A stretch of 64,000 bases of DNA from Alentia gelatinosa (taxonomy: Eukaryota > Annelida > Polychaeta > Phyllodocida > Polynoidae): positions 75,775,193 to 75,839,192 of the forward strand of contig OX465579.1 of assembly GCA_950022655.1 (NCBI GenBank). Direction: 5' to 3'. Below, one piece after another: positions 42,396-56,142 of this stretch. Position 1 is the first letter of the stretch. Each line of letters starts with the position of its first letter. The notes under the pieces are model-generated. The model was not told the origin of the DNA. It ran no database searches and was given only the letters and a program-made list of their open reading frames with translations. Position numbers and translations under genes: made by a program.

Positions 42396-45238
42396 TTGAT
42401 AGCCAGTATTCTCCTAATACTGGAAGAATTGGCACTCTTGATCAGAAAAACAAATATCAAGACGTGTATCACCTCGATAAAATCCCAATGTTCATTCATG
42501 TTGAATTCTCTGTGTGATAGGTCATATGACGTGGTAGGCTGATATGCAGTTCGTATCTAGGTGCATTAAAGTTGTCCGTGCAAACTGCGACTCTCACAAA
42601 CTGATGCTATTTTCTTACAATGAGGCTTTACTGCAATACTTTACCTCGTTGAATAGAGTTTAAAAAGCGTTGAATATCTGACTAAAAAGTAAAAGTCTGT
42701 GGTGTGAAAAATTCAGGTGTCCTTATTAACTTAGAATACATTGCGGCGATAATAAGTGTATGATTAATTATCAATGTAGCTATTGCATACCCTCAGGGCA
42801 AAACCAGAATACATCAAGTGTACGAGGTTTTAAGGATTGGTCTGTCAACTGAAATCATCGCTAATTGAGAGATCACTGCATCACACGGTTGAATCCTGTG
42901 TCATGTTATTGTTACTGAATGAGCCCTCAAGGCTGTGGTGCACAGCAGATATCCATAAGGGATGTCTAGAAATAGACTATGCAAAATATATTCAAATGAC
43001 AGCTGAGATCAAGTGCAGCAGCTTCTCGCTTGTTCGTCATATCAGATATAACGACAGTCATAATACTTGTGTAACTGAGATAATATTAAGATAGGTATAC
43101 ATGTACAGGTGGCTCTTCTTGTCCTGGTAGCAATTATGAAATGATTATCAATGTGTATACCTCTCTGACAAGCCTTTCGTTGCGTATACTGACATTAAGA
43201 TCCATCGTAAATATCACCGTTTACATTAACCGAGGAAATTTTGATCTATTATTTTCATCGTATATAGAAATCGGTAGGTGGTTTAAATTGACAAATTATT
43301 GCTATAAATTATTGGCAAGAGTAAAACTTGTCTGTGTGTTTCTAAACTGGTTTAGAATTAATGCATAACGATTATTCGATATTCAGAATTTGGGGACAAT
43401 TCAGTCCATGATGGTGAAAAAATATAAATTTCTAAGATCCTTTTAGCAGTTTTCCCACACAATGTAGACAGTTTTATGATAGTATTCCTAAAATGGCCAA
43501 TATTTTGGACTAATAATTGGCTCAGTAGACCATATTGAAATAATAGTCTCTATAATATTTCTGCCTCCGTGTACATAGCTATATCAATTGAAAACTCTAT
43601 TTTAGCACTTTATAATATTAAAATGATAAAGTTTATCTGTTATGCATAAATCCAAATACACTGTAGTCGGCTGTAGTCGGTAAATGTAGCACAGCAAGGC
43701 AAGGGTCAGGCAACAATTAGTGAAGTACCTACTTGAGATATTTTGTCGCTGACAAGTTGTGGTTTTTATGTTCCTACATCGGTGCTAAAAGTTTATCAAC
43801 ATGTTGATAAATCTAGTCGCCGACAACGGAATGTTGGTAGATGGCGCTTGATTGGGTGGCCGACATGGGAATGGATATTAAGTAATTCGTCTGGGACAAG
43901 TTCACTGACTCCTATACAATTTGGGAACTAATAATTCAATACTGAATCGGTAGATGTGTATTGGGCTTTAAGAACTTGCTCACCGAGGAGAAGAAAGTGA
44001 AAAAGAGTCCCTATCTAATATATTATAAATATTGATAACAATAATATGAAGGACATTTTTTCCCAGAGTTTGGTGTTTTTCAAAAAAATGCTGCAAATTT
44101 GTTGAAGTGCCATAAATAATTTGAAAAAAATATGCACATGTCAGTGAACATTTCCCTAATAAATGTGGTTAATTTCAAGAATCTGGAACCATTCACCTGA
44201 GAGCTATAGAATATTAAAACGTTGTACACATGGCAGAAGTGTACATGGAGGCAGAATTTTAAACTGAAAATGACATTTTCTAGCAATTTGTCATTTCTTT
44301 TTTTCCATAGATTTATTTATCATATTTGATGCTTATGTGCTGTTCCATGATGTCTCAGGTCTACCTTTCATTCTACAGACCCATTTATCCTATGAAAAGA
44401 GATAAATCTATGAAGACGGAGGCAGAAGTGTGAACACAGAGGTAGAATCCGCCTCCATGTATATTATTCAGTACTATAACTACATTGCATATGGTGAGAT
44501 TTTAATTTCACACATGGATAGATGTGGCCCTATCCTACTAAAATCTTCTTTTTTTTCAAATTGTATTTGCAGATCTTATGAAAATATTAATGAATATATA
44601 TATATATATGGCCGATATTAGAATTCTACAATTTATAAGAGATGTCCAGATCTATATTTCTAATGATAATGAATATATTCATGAATTATTATGACCATTG
44701 CATGTGCCATGAAGAGACCGTTCTTGTCATATATATTTTTATCTGTCTGCAAGCAAAATCTGGGCTGTTATGGCCCAAAAGCATGTAAAAGAGCCAGTTT
44801 TTCAAAAATAATGTCTTTTTTTGTATATATATAAATGATTGACTACATTTTATAAAAGAAAAATAGAAAAAGCAACTCAGTTTCATTACTGAACTAGTTT
44901 TACAATAAGATAACATTGCAGACTAAATACATATGGGAATCTAAATTGTTTTGGCAAGAAATTTCCACAATTTTCATTAATGTTTGTATTGGCTAAAAAA
45001 ATTATTCTGCTTGTGTGTACATTACTAAGGGGAGTGAAATAGCATTGAACCACTGGTTTATAATATATCTTTTGTGGTTATCAAATAAAGAAACGAGGCT
45101 TTTGCACCATGCTTAAAATTCAATTGATCAGAAACATGTATAGTAGGAGCAGCATGGCATAATTGATTTGGGTAAAATGTACTTCTGCTTCCGCAATGAA
45201 ACTGAGTTGTTTTTTTTAAAGTATAGACAATATTGTAT
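42396..45238. other. Intergenic, no gene seen
   Basis: About 2.8 kb of AT-rich sequence with short microsatellite tracts and only chance open frames. Confidence 0.4.
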
Positions 45239-45239
45239 A

Positions 45240-45410
45240 TACAGTAAAACCCTGTGACACCTCGCTTAAGGGGCACCCCGCTTAAAGGGACAGTTTTCTC
45301 GGAACAGAAATCTTTATTTAGTTCATTTTAAGCCGCTTAAGGGGATACCTCGCTTAAGGGGGCACTTTGCTCGGAACCGAGGGTGACCCCATAAGCGGGG
45401 TTTTACTGTA
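45240..45410. mobile_element. CAGTAAAACCC MITE with TA target duplication
   Basis: CAGTAAAACCCTG (45242 on) and GGGGTTTTACTG (to 45408) are inverted, bounded by TA at 45240-45241 and 45409-45410. The interior alternates CTCGCTTAAGGGG and GCTCGGAAC words in inverted arrangement. TA duplication and termini fit a Tc1/mariner/pogo-type MITE; a relic of the same family lies at 3694-3790. Confidence 0.8.
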
Positions 45411-45436
45411 TATATACTAAAGACGGAAATTTTGAT

Positions 45437-45491
45437 AGAAAGAATGGCTTTCTTACATGGTTTTTGGGCCATGATAATCCAGATTTCGCTT
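45437..45491 (+). repeat. Duplicated segment, copy 1
   Basis: GATAGAAAGAATGGCTTTCTTACATGGTTTTT-type sequence through GATAATCCAGATTTCGC recurs nearly unchanged at 46449-46503. Confidence 0.7.
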
Positions 45492-46423
45492 AGAGATAGG
45501 TACAAGTATAAATGGCAGGAAAGCTCTATTCATTACCCCTATCCCTGATGAACGAAGAGGAAAGCCGGATCTATTCATGACACATGCAATGGCCATAATA
45601 GTTCATAGATATATTCATTATTATTAGAGATATAGCACTGTACATCCCGAAAATTAAAATGTCGCCAAATTCTGAATTTCGACCATGAGTAAATCATTAT
45701 TCAAAGCTTCTATAGAAATCATTATCAACCAAAGACATTATATTCTGTGATTTGAACACCCAGTATTTCAAGGAACGTAGACATGCTCGGTGATCGGTAA
45801 TCGGTCCCGTATGGAAGTGCCACAGATTATTTCAAATCGTTTATTCTAATTGTAAGTGGCAATCATTGTCTGTTTTGTAGTTGTGTCGTAGCTACCCCTG
45901 CATAATGCGCATGACGCGCAAAACTTAATAGCAATGATTGGGTACCAAGGTACATTTACTTCCTGGTTTAGCTTTTTTGTTAATAGCTGACTGATTGGGA
46001 CTGTAGATAATATAGGATACGTGAGCGTCATGACAGATCACTATCTCAATTTTACAATAAACTCCAACAGGATCGTACCAACCTGAAGTGACCACCATGA
46101 AAAACACTTAGGTAATAGATTAATCATGATGGGAATGAATGAGACCATGGTATTAAACTATGCCTTACTTAATCAACTTTAAGAATTGTCCACAAATCCT
46201 AGGCGAGCGACTAGAAACAATGACTAGATTTGAACGGTATCAATTATCCTATTGTATGATTTTCACAAATGGCCGTAGTTAATTTATGGCAGCTTAGAAT
46301 ACAAATGGTCATACAACGGTCTGTCGTTGCAATGTACAACAGGCAAGAATTATGTTTCTTTATAATACATTCAGTAGGTATCCCATGCGTCATACGATGA
46401 GGCAAGGTGTCCACTAATCTAAA

Positions 46424-46503
46424 AAGAATGGCTTTCTTACATGGTTGATAGAAAGAATGGCTTTCTTGCATGGTTTTTGGGCCATGATAATCCAGATTTC
46501 GCC
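46424..46503 (+). repeat. Duplicated segment, copy 2, with partial tandem
   Basis: Copy of 45437-45491; its first part (GAATGGCTTTCTTACATGG) is itself duplicated with a 29-bp period. Confidence 0.7.
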
Positions 46504-47726
46504 AATTTGGCGACATACGGGACCGTTATAGGTGGTGCCTCCTTCCCCTAAATAGAGGCACAACAGAGACAAACCTAGAAAGCAAGTATAAAACCACATT
46601 CTATATTTAGATATCTGAGAACAAACAAAGTAAGAAACAAAAAGCGCCCGAACAACGTGAATGTTTCAATCTCTAGATTTGAGCCAAATCTACTTGGATA
46701 ATGCTTAAATCGCTTTCCTCTATCTGCGAATAAGGTATGACAAATAGGTTTGTCCTACCAATACAATTCCCTAAAGTAGAACATGTCACTAAGCGTGTGA
46801 ACAGAAAACACTCTGGACCACAGGGAATGTGATATTTATCTTTATTACGGATATAGTAAGTAAGCGTAAAGAAATAATGTGAACATGAATGAAATATGGA
46901 ACGATTGTTCACAAATGATAGGTATATCTCAGAAATAAACTCCAATATACTCTTATTTAAAACAGAATATGTGAATTATGACAATCTAGTGATGTTTACA
47001 TTTGCAACATGTAGTGTAGTTGTGTATCTTAATCATATTCTGTATTCACACAGTACCTTATATACTTATAGGCCACCAATTACATGGTTGAATGCAAAGT
47101 ACATATATTGAGATATTATATCTAGACAACAGCACTTTGCCCATCATTATAAGCATGCAGATTTCCGTGATGTCTTATTTATCTCGGACCTACTATCCGA
47201 CAATTCACTGCGCTGGTCTCTCTATTATTGACCAATAGTTACCTGCGCCCATGTGTACCCGCCGGGTGCTGGCTGGCGCATGGCAGGCTGCGCTAGAACA
47301 ATACTCGCCCGCTAGCTTTAAATTAGGTGTTAATTAGCCACTGTTTCAGAATATCCCCTGATAGAAATCAATCGCGCTGACAGGCGGTGGGTCCGACACC
47401 CCTCCAATGATTGACAGCATGATCATGACGGCCCTGTGATGGTTGACTTCAACGGCGCTGTGACGAGGGGGTGGGAGGGGGGAGGGGGAGATTAGGGGTT
47501 GGAGAGGAAACACCCCACTGGCGCTCGTCAAGTGTCCAGGCCGCGCGTCACCAGGCCCAGTGACGTCCGTTGGCCGGAGGTCCTACCGGGGGTTATGTTT
47601 TGATCGGGACTTGAGTTGCTCACGCTCTGTTGTTCTATATTTAGTAACGGTCGAGCTACCCGCGTGGGCGTTGATCACAGAGTGTTTACGAGGTGTTCCG
47701 GTAACGACGTGCCAGCAGCACTTACA
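46504..47726. other. Intergenic, no gene seen
   Basis: No gene recognised; composition becomes GC-richer between about 47200 and 47700 without a convincing reading frame. Confidence 0.35.
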
Positions 47727-48255
47727 GGCCTCATCTACTACATGAACAACTGGTGCCACAACCCTCACCTACCACAAGATATACTGACACCACAACACCA
47801 TCTCACACACGAATAACTAATGCCACAAACTGTATCTACCACACCAACAATTTGTAAGATCGATGACATAATTCTCACCTACTACACAAAAAAAGGTGGC
47901 TGCAGGATGCTCACCTACCACGTGAATAATTAATAATACAACCCTCATCTATGACACAAACAATGGATGTCACAACCCTATCTACAACATGAACAACTGA
48001 CCTAGTATTGTGAATCTCATCTACAGCACTCTCAACATATTGTAAGAATTTTCCCCTTCCACACAAACATATATGCCAAAAGCCACACTTACTACAAAGA
48101 ATCGATGGAAAGAACCTCATCTACTTTATAAAACCTGATGTTACAAATACACATACGTCTGACGCCATAAACCTCATCCACTTTACAAATACACAGCTCT
48201 TACATACTAGACATATATTTGACGCCAAAATCCACATCTACCACACAGTGAACGG
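47727..48255 (+). repeat. Degenerate minisatellite, ~34-bp unit
   Basis: About 14 diverged units follow the pattern CTCATCTAC-YACAYGAACAACT-GGTGCCACAACC. Clear examples start at 47731 (CTCATCTACTACATGAACAA), 47764 (CTCACCTACCACAAGATATA), 47910 (CTCACCTACCACGTGAATAA) and 47945 (CTCATCTATGACACAAACAA). Divergence increases towards 48255. The frames are not maintained, so it is probably non-coding. Confidence 0.7.
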
Positions 48256-49395
48256 ACAGCCTAACACCGGAACTTTTAGTGGAGAGTGATTTACCATCAC
48301 ACTGATAATAGAGTGTCAATATACCGTGATGTGCCTAGGAGAGTTTGCCTCAATAGATAAGTGTGGCTAGTGTGATAACAATGATACATGTTATTACAAA
48401 TTTGAGAAAAGTAGGAAGACGAAAAGGACTAAATTTGATGACATACTATGATTTTCGATGGTGGCATACTGAAATCCGACGATTTTGCCAGTTCTGGCTT
48501 CCAGCTGCTTGCGCCAAGAAAGGTGGTATTTTAGCGACTGCCTAACTTTTGGTGCTGCATCAAGAAGTTCGAGTGCTGCAGGGAGAGAGTTAACATCTGA
48601 AGGATTGATTAGTCCAGATAAGTGCCATCATTGGATGCCGAGGGGTTGGTAAAATTATGCATCATTGCATGCACCATGTTAAAAATTACAATAATCACAG
48701 GACCGAGCTGGACAGACCAGGGATAGTATTACAGCATGGAGATAGAAAGGACAGGTAATTGTAGGTGTGTATGAGTGGAAAGGATGGGTTATACAATGTA
48801 AATTCTGTAGTAAAGTGAGCGATCGAATGTCTGCATTTCCAGGCCTATCTATGAAGAAGGAGTGACGGGTCGGGTATACAGTGTATAGCTGAAGCTGAAA
48901 CTATAATTACAAAGATTGAATGCGATGTTCAGAGGGTCCAGTGACGGTGGTGTGTGGGTTGTGTGCATGCTGTAGGCACGGCACTTCCAACAAGAAATGT
49001 TTCCATTTGCCGACTTTACCCACATATGAATTTATCGGTATTAAAGCACTTACCGATTTTCAAATATTGCAGAATCGAAAGTACCAGTAAATATGAAATT
49101 TGGCACCATCAACCGACAATCAATAGTCACTGACAAAAATAAAATCGTATTGGCATCATTCTTGATGAAACGGGTCAAATGTATAGAACTTTTTACCAAT
49201 AACCAAAGTAATTAATAAACTAAAGTGATTTCTTCAGGGCAAATGTGCCTACGAATTAACTATAGGAAATGAACTGACTTATGTCAGCCAACGGAAACCA
49301 CAGTGAGTGGTTATATAGACCTGGCCCCTCCCGTAGGCAGTTTGAAAAGGTTTCAATATAACACGCTCCCGAAAGGCAACACAACACAGGGGTTT
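48256..49395. other. Intergenic, no gene seen
   Basis: No recognisable feature. Confidence 0.4.
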
Positions 49396-49399
49396 GTGA

Positions 49400-50045
49400 T
49401 ATATACAAAATATTGACTGGTTTCGGCCATTTGCTCTGACGAGTTGACGCCTAGTAATATCCCAGCGCATGCGAATATATAGTGAGAGTCAACTCCGAGG
49501 AAACAGTCTATATTGTATTCATTGTCCACATTTTCGAGACGTGGTGTGTAGATATTAAGTTTACTATCATGCACACCATATTCACTGGTTTCAGATACAA
49601 GCGGTCCTATGATCCGAGGAGCATACAACCCGTGACATTTACTCTCTATGTTTTTTCAATGGACACTCTGTATTAGGTGGATAATACAATATATACACAA
49701 TATTGACTGGTTTTAGATAAAAGCGGTCGTATATTCCGAGGAGTTGACGCGTACTAATATCCGAGCGTATGCGAGGATATTGCGTAGAGTCAACTCAGAA
49801 AAGCATACCATCGATTTTATCTTAAACCAGTCCATATTGTATTTATTGTCCGCCTTTTCTGAACAAGGGGCATGTCGATATCAGTTCTTTTTAGTCATGC
49901 ACTATTTTTCCATACGCACTATTTTTCCGTATGCACCACCCGGAACATACAAAAAAAAAATCCGTATACGCCTGGTATGTCCATATTTATAGACTCCCTA
50001 TGTGTTTTCTACGGACACTTTGTATTAGGTGGATAATAAAGGTCT
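49400..50045 (+). repeat. Tandem duplication of a ~300-340-bp module
   Basis: Module 1 (about 49400-49686) and module 2 (about 49690-50035) share ATATTGACTGGTTT, GAGTTGACGC.TA.TAATATC, AGAGTCAACTC and TGTATTAGGTGGATAATA in order. Each contains an inverted pair GAGTTGAC/GTCAACTC about 45 bp apart. Similar flanking words (ACCTGGCCCCTCC at 49318, GGTCTGGTCCCTTCC at 50040) extend the similarity. No coding function is visible. Confidence 0.65.
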
Positions 50046-50736
50046 GGTCCCTTCCACAGACAGCACAATTCAGTTGGTGACAATATAAGACTGGCTCGAG
50101 GCCTTTCGCGCTAGGTGTAATAGTTACCCTGTGTGTGGTCTGCTCGCTAGGCATTGGGTTGTTCCAATGTAGTAACCGCCCACATTTTTCGTTTACAACA
50201 TGCAGGGGCACATCATGATCCGCCTGCCTACTCCAGGCGAGTCGGTTACTGGATATCACCTGTCCCACTGACACCTGCTGTACAGTCCTATCCTGCATGA
50301 CTCCTGAACCATATCGATCTGACCGGTGCCTTGAAGTACGCTCACAGCAGAAACGAAATGTGCCTCCAGCCTTTCTATACGAAAATTCTTAAATTTGAAA
50401 GAAAGAAATTGTGTGCAAATAATTGAAATTGTCTAAATTTATGCAGAAGAGCTTATATGATAATAGTAGGCTACTATATGGTCAACTTTTTTGGCTATAT
50501 TCTATAGAAACATTTGTTTGAATATTAATATGATTGACGTGTACTTTGTTTGAAAGAGCATTCGCCTAATGATAAATTTATATTGAATAACCTATCGTAC
50601 TGAAGGGATTGAAATATTTAGCTTTCCTTGTACCATTATTGCATCTCTACACCTCAACTTCCCCTCATCTCTAGGGGTCTCATGACTGCTGACATTTTCG
50701 CTGCTTTGCCCACCCGGGAGAATCGATTCTTACGAC

Positions 50737-50775
50737 CACGTGATTCGTGACGTCACTATGATTCATGACGTCACT
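50737..50775 (+). promoter_or_regulatory. Tandem CRE palindromes beside an E-box
   Basis: CACGTG (50737-50742), then TGACGTCA at 50748-50755 and again at 50766-50773. The pair arises from an 18-bp tandem duplication (TGATTCGTGACGTCACTA / TGATTCATGACGTCACTA). Perfect CREs bind bZIP factors such as CREB/ATF; no adjacent transcript is identified. Confidence 0.35.
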
Positions 50776-50867
50776 ATAACCCCTGAGGGAGGGTCACCTG
50801 CCCTCAGAGGTCAAGAGACCAATGAGACAAATGACCCAAAGCGGGAATTATAGTCAGCTCCGGGCAT

Positions 50868-51060
50868 ATTTTCTCTTTTACCTCTTTTCACTCTTACCCT
50901 TCTCTAACTACGTTTTCCTTTCCCATCCAATCCTTTTGATTCCCCTCCTCCCATTCCCCCTTCAGTCTTCCCTCCGCTTCTCATCCCCTGACCGTAATAT
51001 GTGTATTTCCTTTTCTCCTAGTCCCTTCCCTCCTTCACCACCCTCACCAACCACCATCAT
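50868..51060 (+). repeat. Polypyrimidine-rich tract
   Basis: Strong C+T bias on the plus strand without a regular unit. Confidence 0.6.
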
Positions 51061-51136
51061 CCGTGCATTCTGGCAGGCTGGCTATATAGTGCAGATTGAT
51101 CAAGGTCGGTGCAGGTCATGCATATTGGGGCCATAG

Positions 51137-52835
51137 CAGACCGGTGCATGTGCACTAAAAGCAGAGGGGTCAGTTGGTCAGACAAACAATAAGGGCCTCG
51201 TATGCACATGTAAAGCCTATACGCGGGTCAAGCTGATTAGGCCTGTACCAGCGTTCTGTCCCTAGCAGTGACCTTGAACAGCAGGGAGATAGAAAATAAC
51301 AGAATGATGTCATTCTGTACCGTTGAGGGGCCTTAATAGATGTTTTATAAGACCTGGGAACTGCTCTTAAGATTATTATACAACGATCCTAAATTTCTCA
51401 GCAAAGTACCTTATTTCTCATATGATTGTCGTAGAACTGCTTGCTGTGAATAGGCCTCAGGTGCACGGTAACCACACACACCTAAGACTAGAGGTACTTA
51501 GAACAAACAATGAAATCTTATTAATTAACTTTTGATAAATTGAATCAATCCCTAAAGCGAGGTTCAATGGAGAATATAGTTCAATAACCGTTCAAAGTAC
51601 AAATTACCTTCAACAATTAACATCCATGATATTTATACACTCCGGGTTCGCTCCTTTCTATTCACATATTATTGACATCATCCCAATAATAATGATCCAA
51701 CGATCATTTGTCTCAATGTTCTGTCGTTTCATCGCACCACGTAATAACTTATATAATCATATCACATCCATCGTCTTGTATTTTCCCATACTGAACAGTG
51801 TTCAATACGGTATTTTTACGTTATATGGCGAAACGGTAGGTATTTACAGTATATACGGCATGGATATAAAGTAATAGCTAATACATGTTAATTACGAATA
51901 CCTAAGTAATACCAATTTACAAGCACATAGTGCAATTCCCGAAACTGTGGAATATGAGGGGGAGGAGTAAATTTTTAAGATGTGACGATATTTGGAATTT
52001 TGATTTCAAAAGAGCATTATATCATCCTTGTTTTATTAGTATGAGTGCGTTAGATATAAGGTAGGCGAGGGCATGATGATTGAAAAGAATAAGTCGTAAA
52101 AAGGCTGATAGAGGATGGACTACAACGGCATACAAGACTGTTGTTCTGCTTTTATTCCATCATGCACAGAGAAATGAATTACATGTATAGCATGCGTTGT
52201 ATTTTCTCTTCGACGCTGTCTAAAGGTTTATCCATGACTTCCGAGTCGATTCACATTTTGCTGATATCATTGAAATGTTATTTATATAAAAAACGTACAT
52301 GGGGGTTGAACATCGTTGCTTATTTAATCTTAAAACATCATAAAATGGATTTTTATCCCACCTTGGCGATAATCGGCATGCAGAACTGTCGCATATATAA
52401 GTTGTTTAGTGCAAGCATGGACATGTGGGTTTCCACACTTAGTCAACTCCCTGCAAGTTGGAGAAGACCTTGTTATTAAAGGGGAAGTAGGTGAAATGGA
52501 AAAGAGAAAGATATCTCTAGAATGGAATCCTAGAGAGGAGTGGAAATCGAAAGAAAATTGTATGATTCAGTGAACATGGTCAGAGAAAAAAAGAACACTC
52601 CATTGCCCATGGACGGTGGAGAGGGAGTGTTAAGTAAAATTCATTGAGTGGTTTCAATGTTCAACGTAAAAGGGTAGGGAAAGCTAGGAAAGCGTGTATG
52701 AACGAGGAAAGATCTAAGGTAATGTAAGTGAATGATGAGGGACAGGTTGGAAATAAGTGGGGAAAAGAGAGGTTGAAAGACTTGGCGGGATATACCTCTG
52801 TCAGCCACATCTGCACGCGCACCCCCCCCCCGACC
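51137..52835. other. Intergenic, no gene seen
   Basis: No recognisable feature; open frames near 51626 and 52141 are AT-driven. Confidence 0.4.
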
Positions 52836-52837
52836 CA

Positions 52838-52935
52838 TCCACACACACACACATCACAATGTACACACACATTGCACGTGCAAATTGCGCGCGCACACAC
52901 ACACGCCTGCACACACACACACACGCACATACACC
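52838..52935. repeat. (CA)n-rich microsatellite
   Basis: Interrupted CA/CACG repeats; the His/Thr-rich and Cys/Val-rich frames on either strand are products of this repeat. Confidence 0.85.
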
Positions 52936-55270
52936 TACAGACACATTGCCACTTACATATACACTGGTCAGGTCAACCACTACCACTCGTCACTTACGAG
53001 TACCATTATTCATAGCCCATATGGAGCATGTCCCACAGGCAGCCCTCTAAGCTGGCCTAAACCCCATTCATTGCAATCTATCCATTATTTAGGGTTGTTT
53101 CGGGGGCCATACTGAAGCCCTACTCCGCGCTCCAGCCTTAACTGACGTTTCCCTGGTGGGGGGGGGGGGGGGGGGAGCACCGTAAACGGGGAGCTGCAGC
53201 ATGGTGCTCTACTTGTGCAAACAAACAGTTAACACGTGCTGGTATGGTCTTTACTCAGCTGGATCCAAAGCGAAGGGATTCATTTCAGTTTTTCTAAAAA
53301 GTTACGCTTCGCTAACTATAAAGGGAACTGCAAAGAAACGTCCGATTCATCTGGAAACTGTTTATATATACGTGGCTGCCTTCGGTTTGGGCAGATAGCA
53401 AGAAATCTAGTCATAAATGATTGAGTTTGAGATATTTTCAACAATAGGCTCTTATTTCGATGTCTGGAGTTCAAGTAATAATGGTGCGCATTTATGATGT
53501 TCAGTATTCAGCACCTAAATAAGATAATATTCTAATTTGAGTAAGACATGCTAGTATAGAGAATGCCAAAATACATATAGTGAAACACGTATATTTCTAG
53601 ATTTTCTATTTTCTACTTGATTTACTCATTCTACGGACGTTTTTCAATGTTTTTGCGAAAACATTTGAATACAAGTAACGCAACATATGGATATTACATG
53701 GATATGATACAAATCACATACAGACAAATAAAAATGAAGAGAAAGAAGTCACGCTTGCTTCTATTATATGCCATCTCCGAATTCGAAGCTACACAATAAT
53801 TTGTGTACGCATAGAAATGCATTTGCGATACAACAAAAGGTAAACTTTCCTCATCATTTACGGACGTCTATTGACGCAAGTATTGCTCTGAAATAGTGTT
53901 TCATGTTTTCCGTCTTTCAAGTATAGACTAACCTTCTGGGATGCAGTTGGGACCTAGGTGGCCGTTGATTGTCCAGAGCAGAGAAAAAGGTATTCCCATG
54001 CATGTTGTGGGCATTGTACAAAACACACACTTTCTAAATTGTCCAACAGACAAGATCCGGTAGTGTGCAATTTTTTGTAGTTTCAATCATCGATTGAGCA
54101 GCGCTTTTTCCCTTGACGTAAATTGGCAAGCTAAGTCGTATTCTATTGGCAGAATTATTTATGCTTGCGTAATTACGTCGCCTAGCTCTTTTTAAAGGGA
54201 AATGTGATTGGATGTATCAAGTTTATTCTTGCCCTTTGTTCAAAGGATTTCCTTCCAGGATATGATTTACAAAAATAGAACCGTTCACTAAATTATCTTT
54301 AAATAGAATCATCAGAGAGACTGAATTATGCAAAAGCTATATGAAAAGTACAGCACATGACAACTATACCTTGGTTATGCTCCATCATGCTAAAAAAAAG
54401 TGTAAAGTATGAATGAATGAAAAAACCCACTGATTTTAAGTTTTATGTGATGCCAACAAAAACCTCATATATATATTCTGCGTTGTTCATTAGAACAACT
54501 GTAAAATCTCTGTACAGAAACCAACAAATGCCTACATATATAAATTCAACATGAAGCACACCCTATAACAGCACTGGAAATTCTTTTTAGTAAATTATAC
54601 GGGATACTACTGTAAACATGGTCCACGATATATTACCGTAATCTTATTTACAGTTTTATAACTTATATTTGGTATAAGAAAACGGTATTATATCGTACAA
54701 GTATTCAGTATTGTAAACCATTAAATCTAGGGTCAGTCTACAGTATGAAACAGTAAATAGGGATACATTAGAGACACTTAGAATAATTCTAGCATCAGCA
54801 AAAAGTTTAAGTAGTGAAGAAAATCTAGATGTTAACTTCATGAAAATATGTAATAGATATTTATTTATCTTCTGTTAAGTGTCTGCCATTTCAAACTTAT
54901 TAGTTCTCAAGTTTAAATGGCATTATTACATTCAGAGGATTAAACACCACTTTCATGGGACATTTCTAAAACAGAAATAGAATTGACTTCATCCAACCAT
55001 ATAGAATGGAACCTTCACAAAATTCAGATAATCACTAGTCCTAAGATATAGTCTGCACTGGCAACATCAGAGTTTAAAAAAAATTAGATGTTAAAATAAC
55101 ATTGATCACAATGACTGCAATGATCAATGATATTGATAAGCCAATCACTACTATATTAAGATACTAGACAAATCATACATAAAACGGTGTTAGAGACCCA
55201 CAGTAAGAAGGTTTATGGAGTATGCATAATAATGGGCCATTTGTTTAGTATATCTATACAGTTTTGCAAT
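52936..55270. other. Intergenic, G18 run inside
   Basis: No gene recognised. A G18 run lies at 53158-53175 and ACTGTAAA-rich AT sequence near 54560-54740 weakly resembles the 55.3-kb repeat. Confidence 0.4.
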
Positions 55271-55274
55271 TTCA

Positions 55275-55425
55275 TATTTACGGCTTACAACCGTAGTCAA
55301 AATATGGTTTATTACAGTTGGGAAATATGGTCAGAAAAATGTTACGGGATCCCGTATAAGTTATGGTGTTTCCCTGGCACCCCAGTTGCCAGGGAAAAAC
55401 CGTAAAATACACAGGAAATATTTTA
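55275..55425 (+). repeat. Dispersed repeat, copy 2 (CCCTGG..CCAGGG core)
   Basis: Homologous to the reverse complement of 32500-32645. The core TTTCCCTGGCACCCCAGTTG followed by CCAGGGAAA is an inverted repeat. Confidence 0.55.
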
Positions 55426-55723
55426 CAGTGAGCCTTAGCTATTGAATAGCTATTCAAATTTACTTCCCCATACATACAAATGATATACACGATATGATTT
55501 ATTTTTCCTCAGTGATGCGGATATACGATTAGGACGCGATCTGCTAATTATTATGACCAACGTTGAGGCCCTCGGGTCGCTATTCTGCGATCGGTGCATG
55601 TATCGTGGAGCAACGGCCCCCTGACTTCATAAGCTGGACATCACTAAATAACAACAAACCAATGGCATCGTCTTTAAAAATAACGTTACTAACGGGTAGT
55701 TGCTCATTGGAATGTACCAACTA

Positions 55724-56078
55724 TTAACCCTTTCCCTGCAGCACCAAGTTCCCCTATTTAGCATAACACAGCAGGCAATATTTAAAAAAAAATAGCAATG
55801 TCACATGATGTGTCATGTGGTTTGAGTAATTTACCTTGGTAGCTGATGATATTTTGTTATACCAAATCAAAAGTCAATATGGCATTTTAACTATGTCAAA
55901 ATTCCTTTCAATTCAAACAATTAGCTTTTTATTTATAGAATTTTGTATATAAGGATCAATGATGCCCCTATGATGACTGGAGGCATCATGCTGCGGTAGC
56001 CAGGGGAATGCCTGGAGGCATCATGCTGCTGTAGCCAGGGGAATGCCTGGAGGCATCATGCTGCAGTTAAAGGGTCAA
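55724..56078. mobile_element. TTAA-flanked MITE C
   Basis: TTAA + CCCTTTCCCTGCAGCACC at the left; CTGCAGTTAAAGGG + TCAA (decayed TTAA) at the right. Three 35-bp units with ATGCCTGGAGGCATCATGCTG lie at the right side, as in MITEs B and D. Confidence 0.85.
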
Positions 56079-56142
56079 TCGAAAGGATACATACAATCTC
56101 ACATGAAGCTATCAGTTGCTATACTAAGGAATCCTATCTGCT

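Noticed and set aside
45544..45570. A second CTGATGA..GAAA motif
   Set aside because: No stem II can form between the two core words, so it is not a hammerhead candidate.
52641..53050. His/Thr-rich and Cys/Val-rich open frames
   Set aside because: They are translations of the (CA)n microsatellite on both strands.
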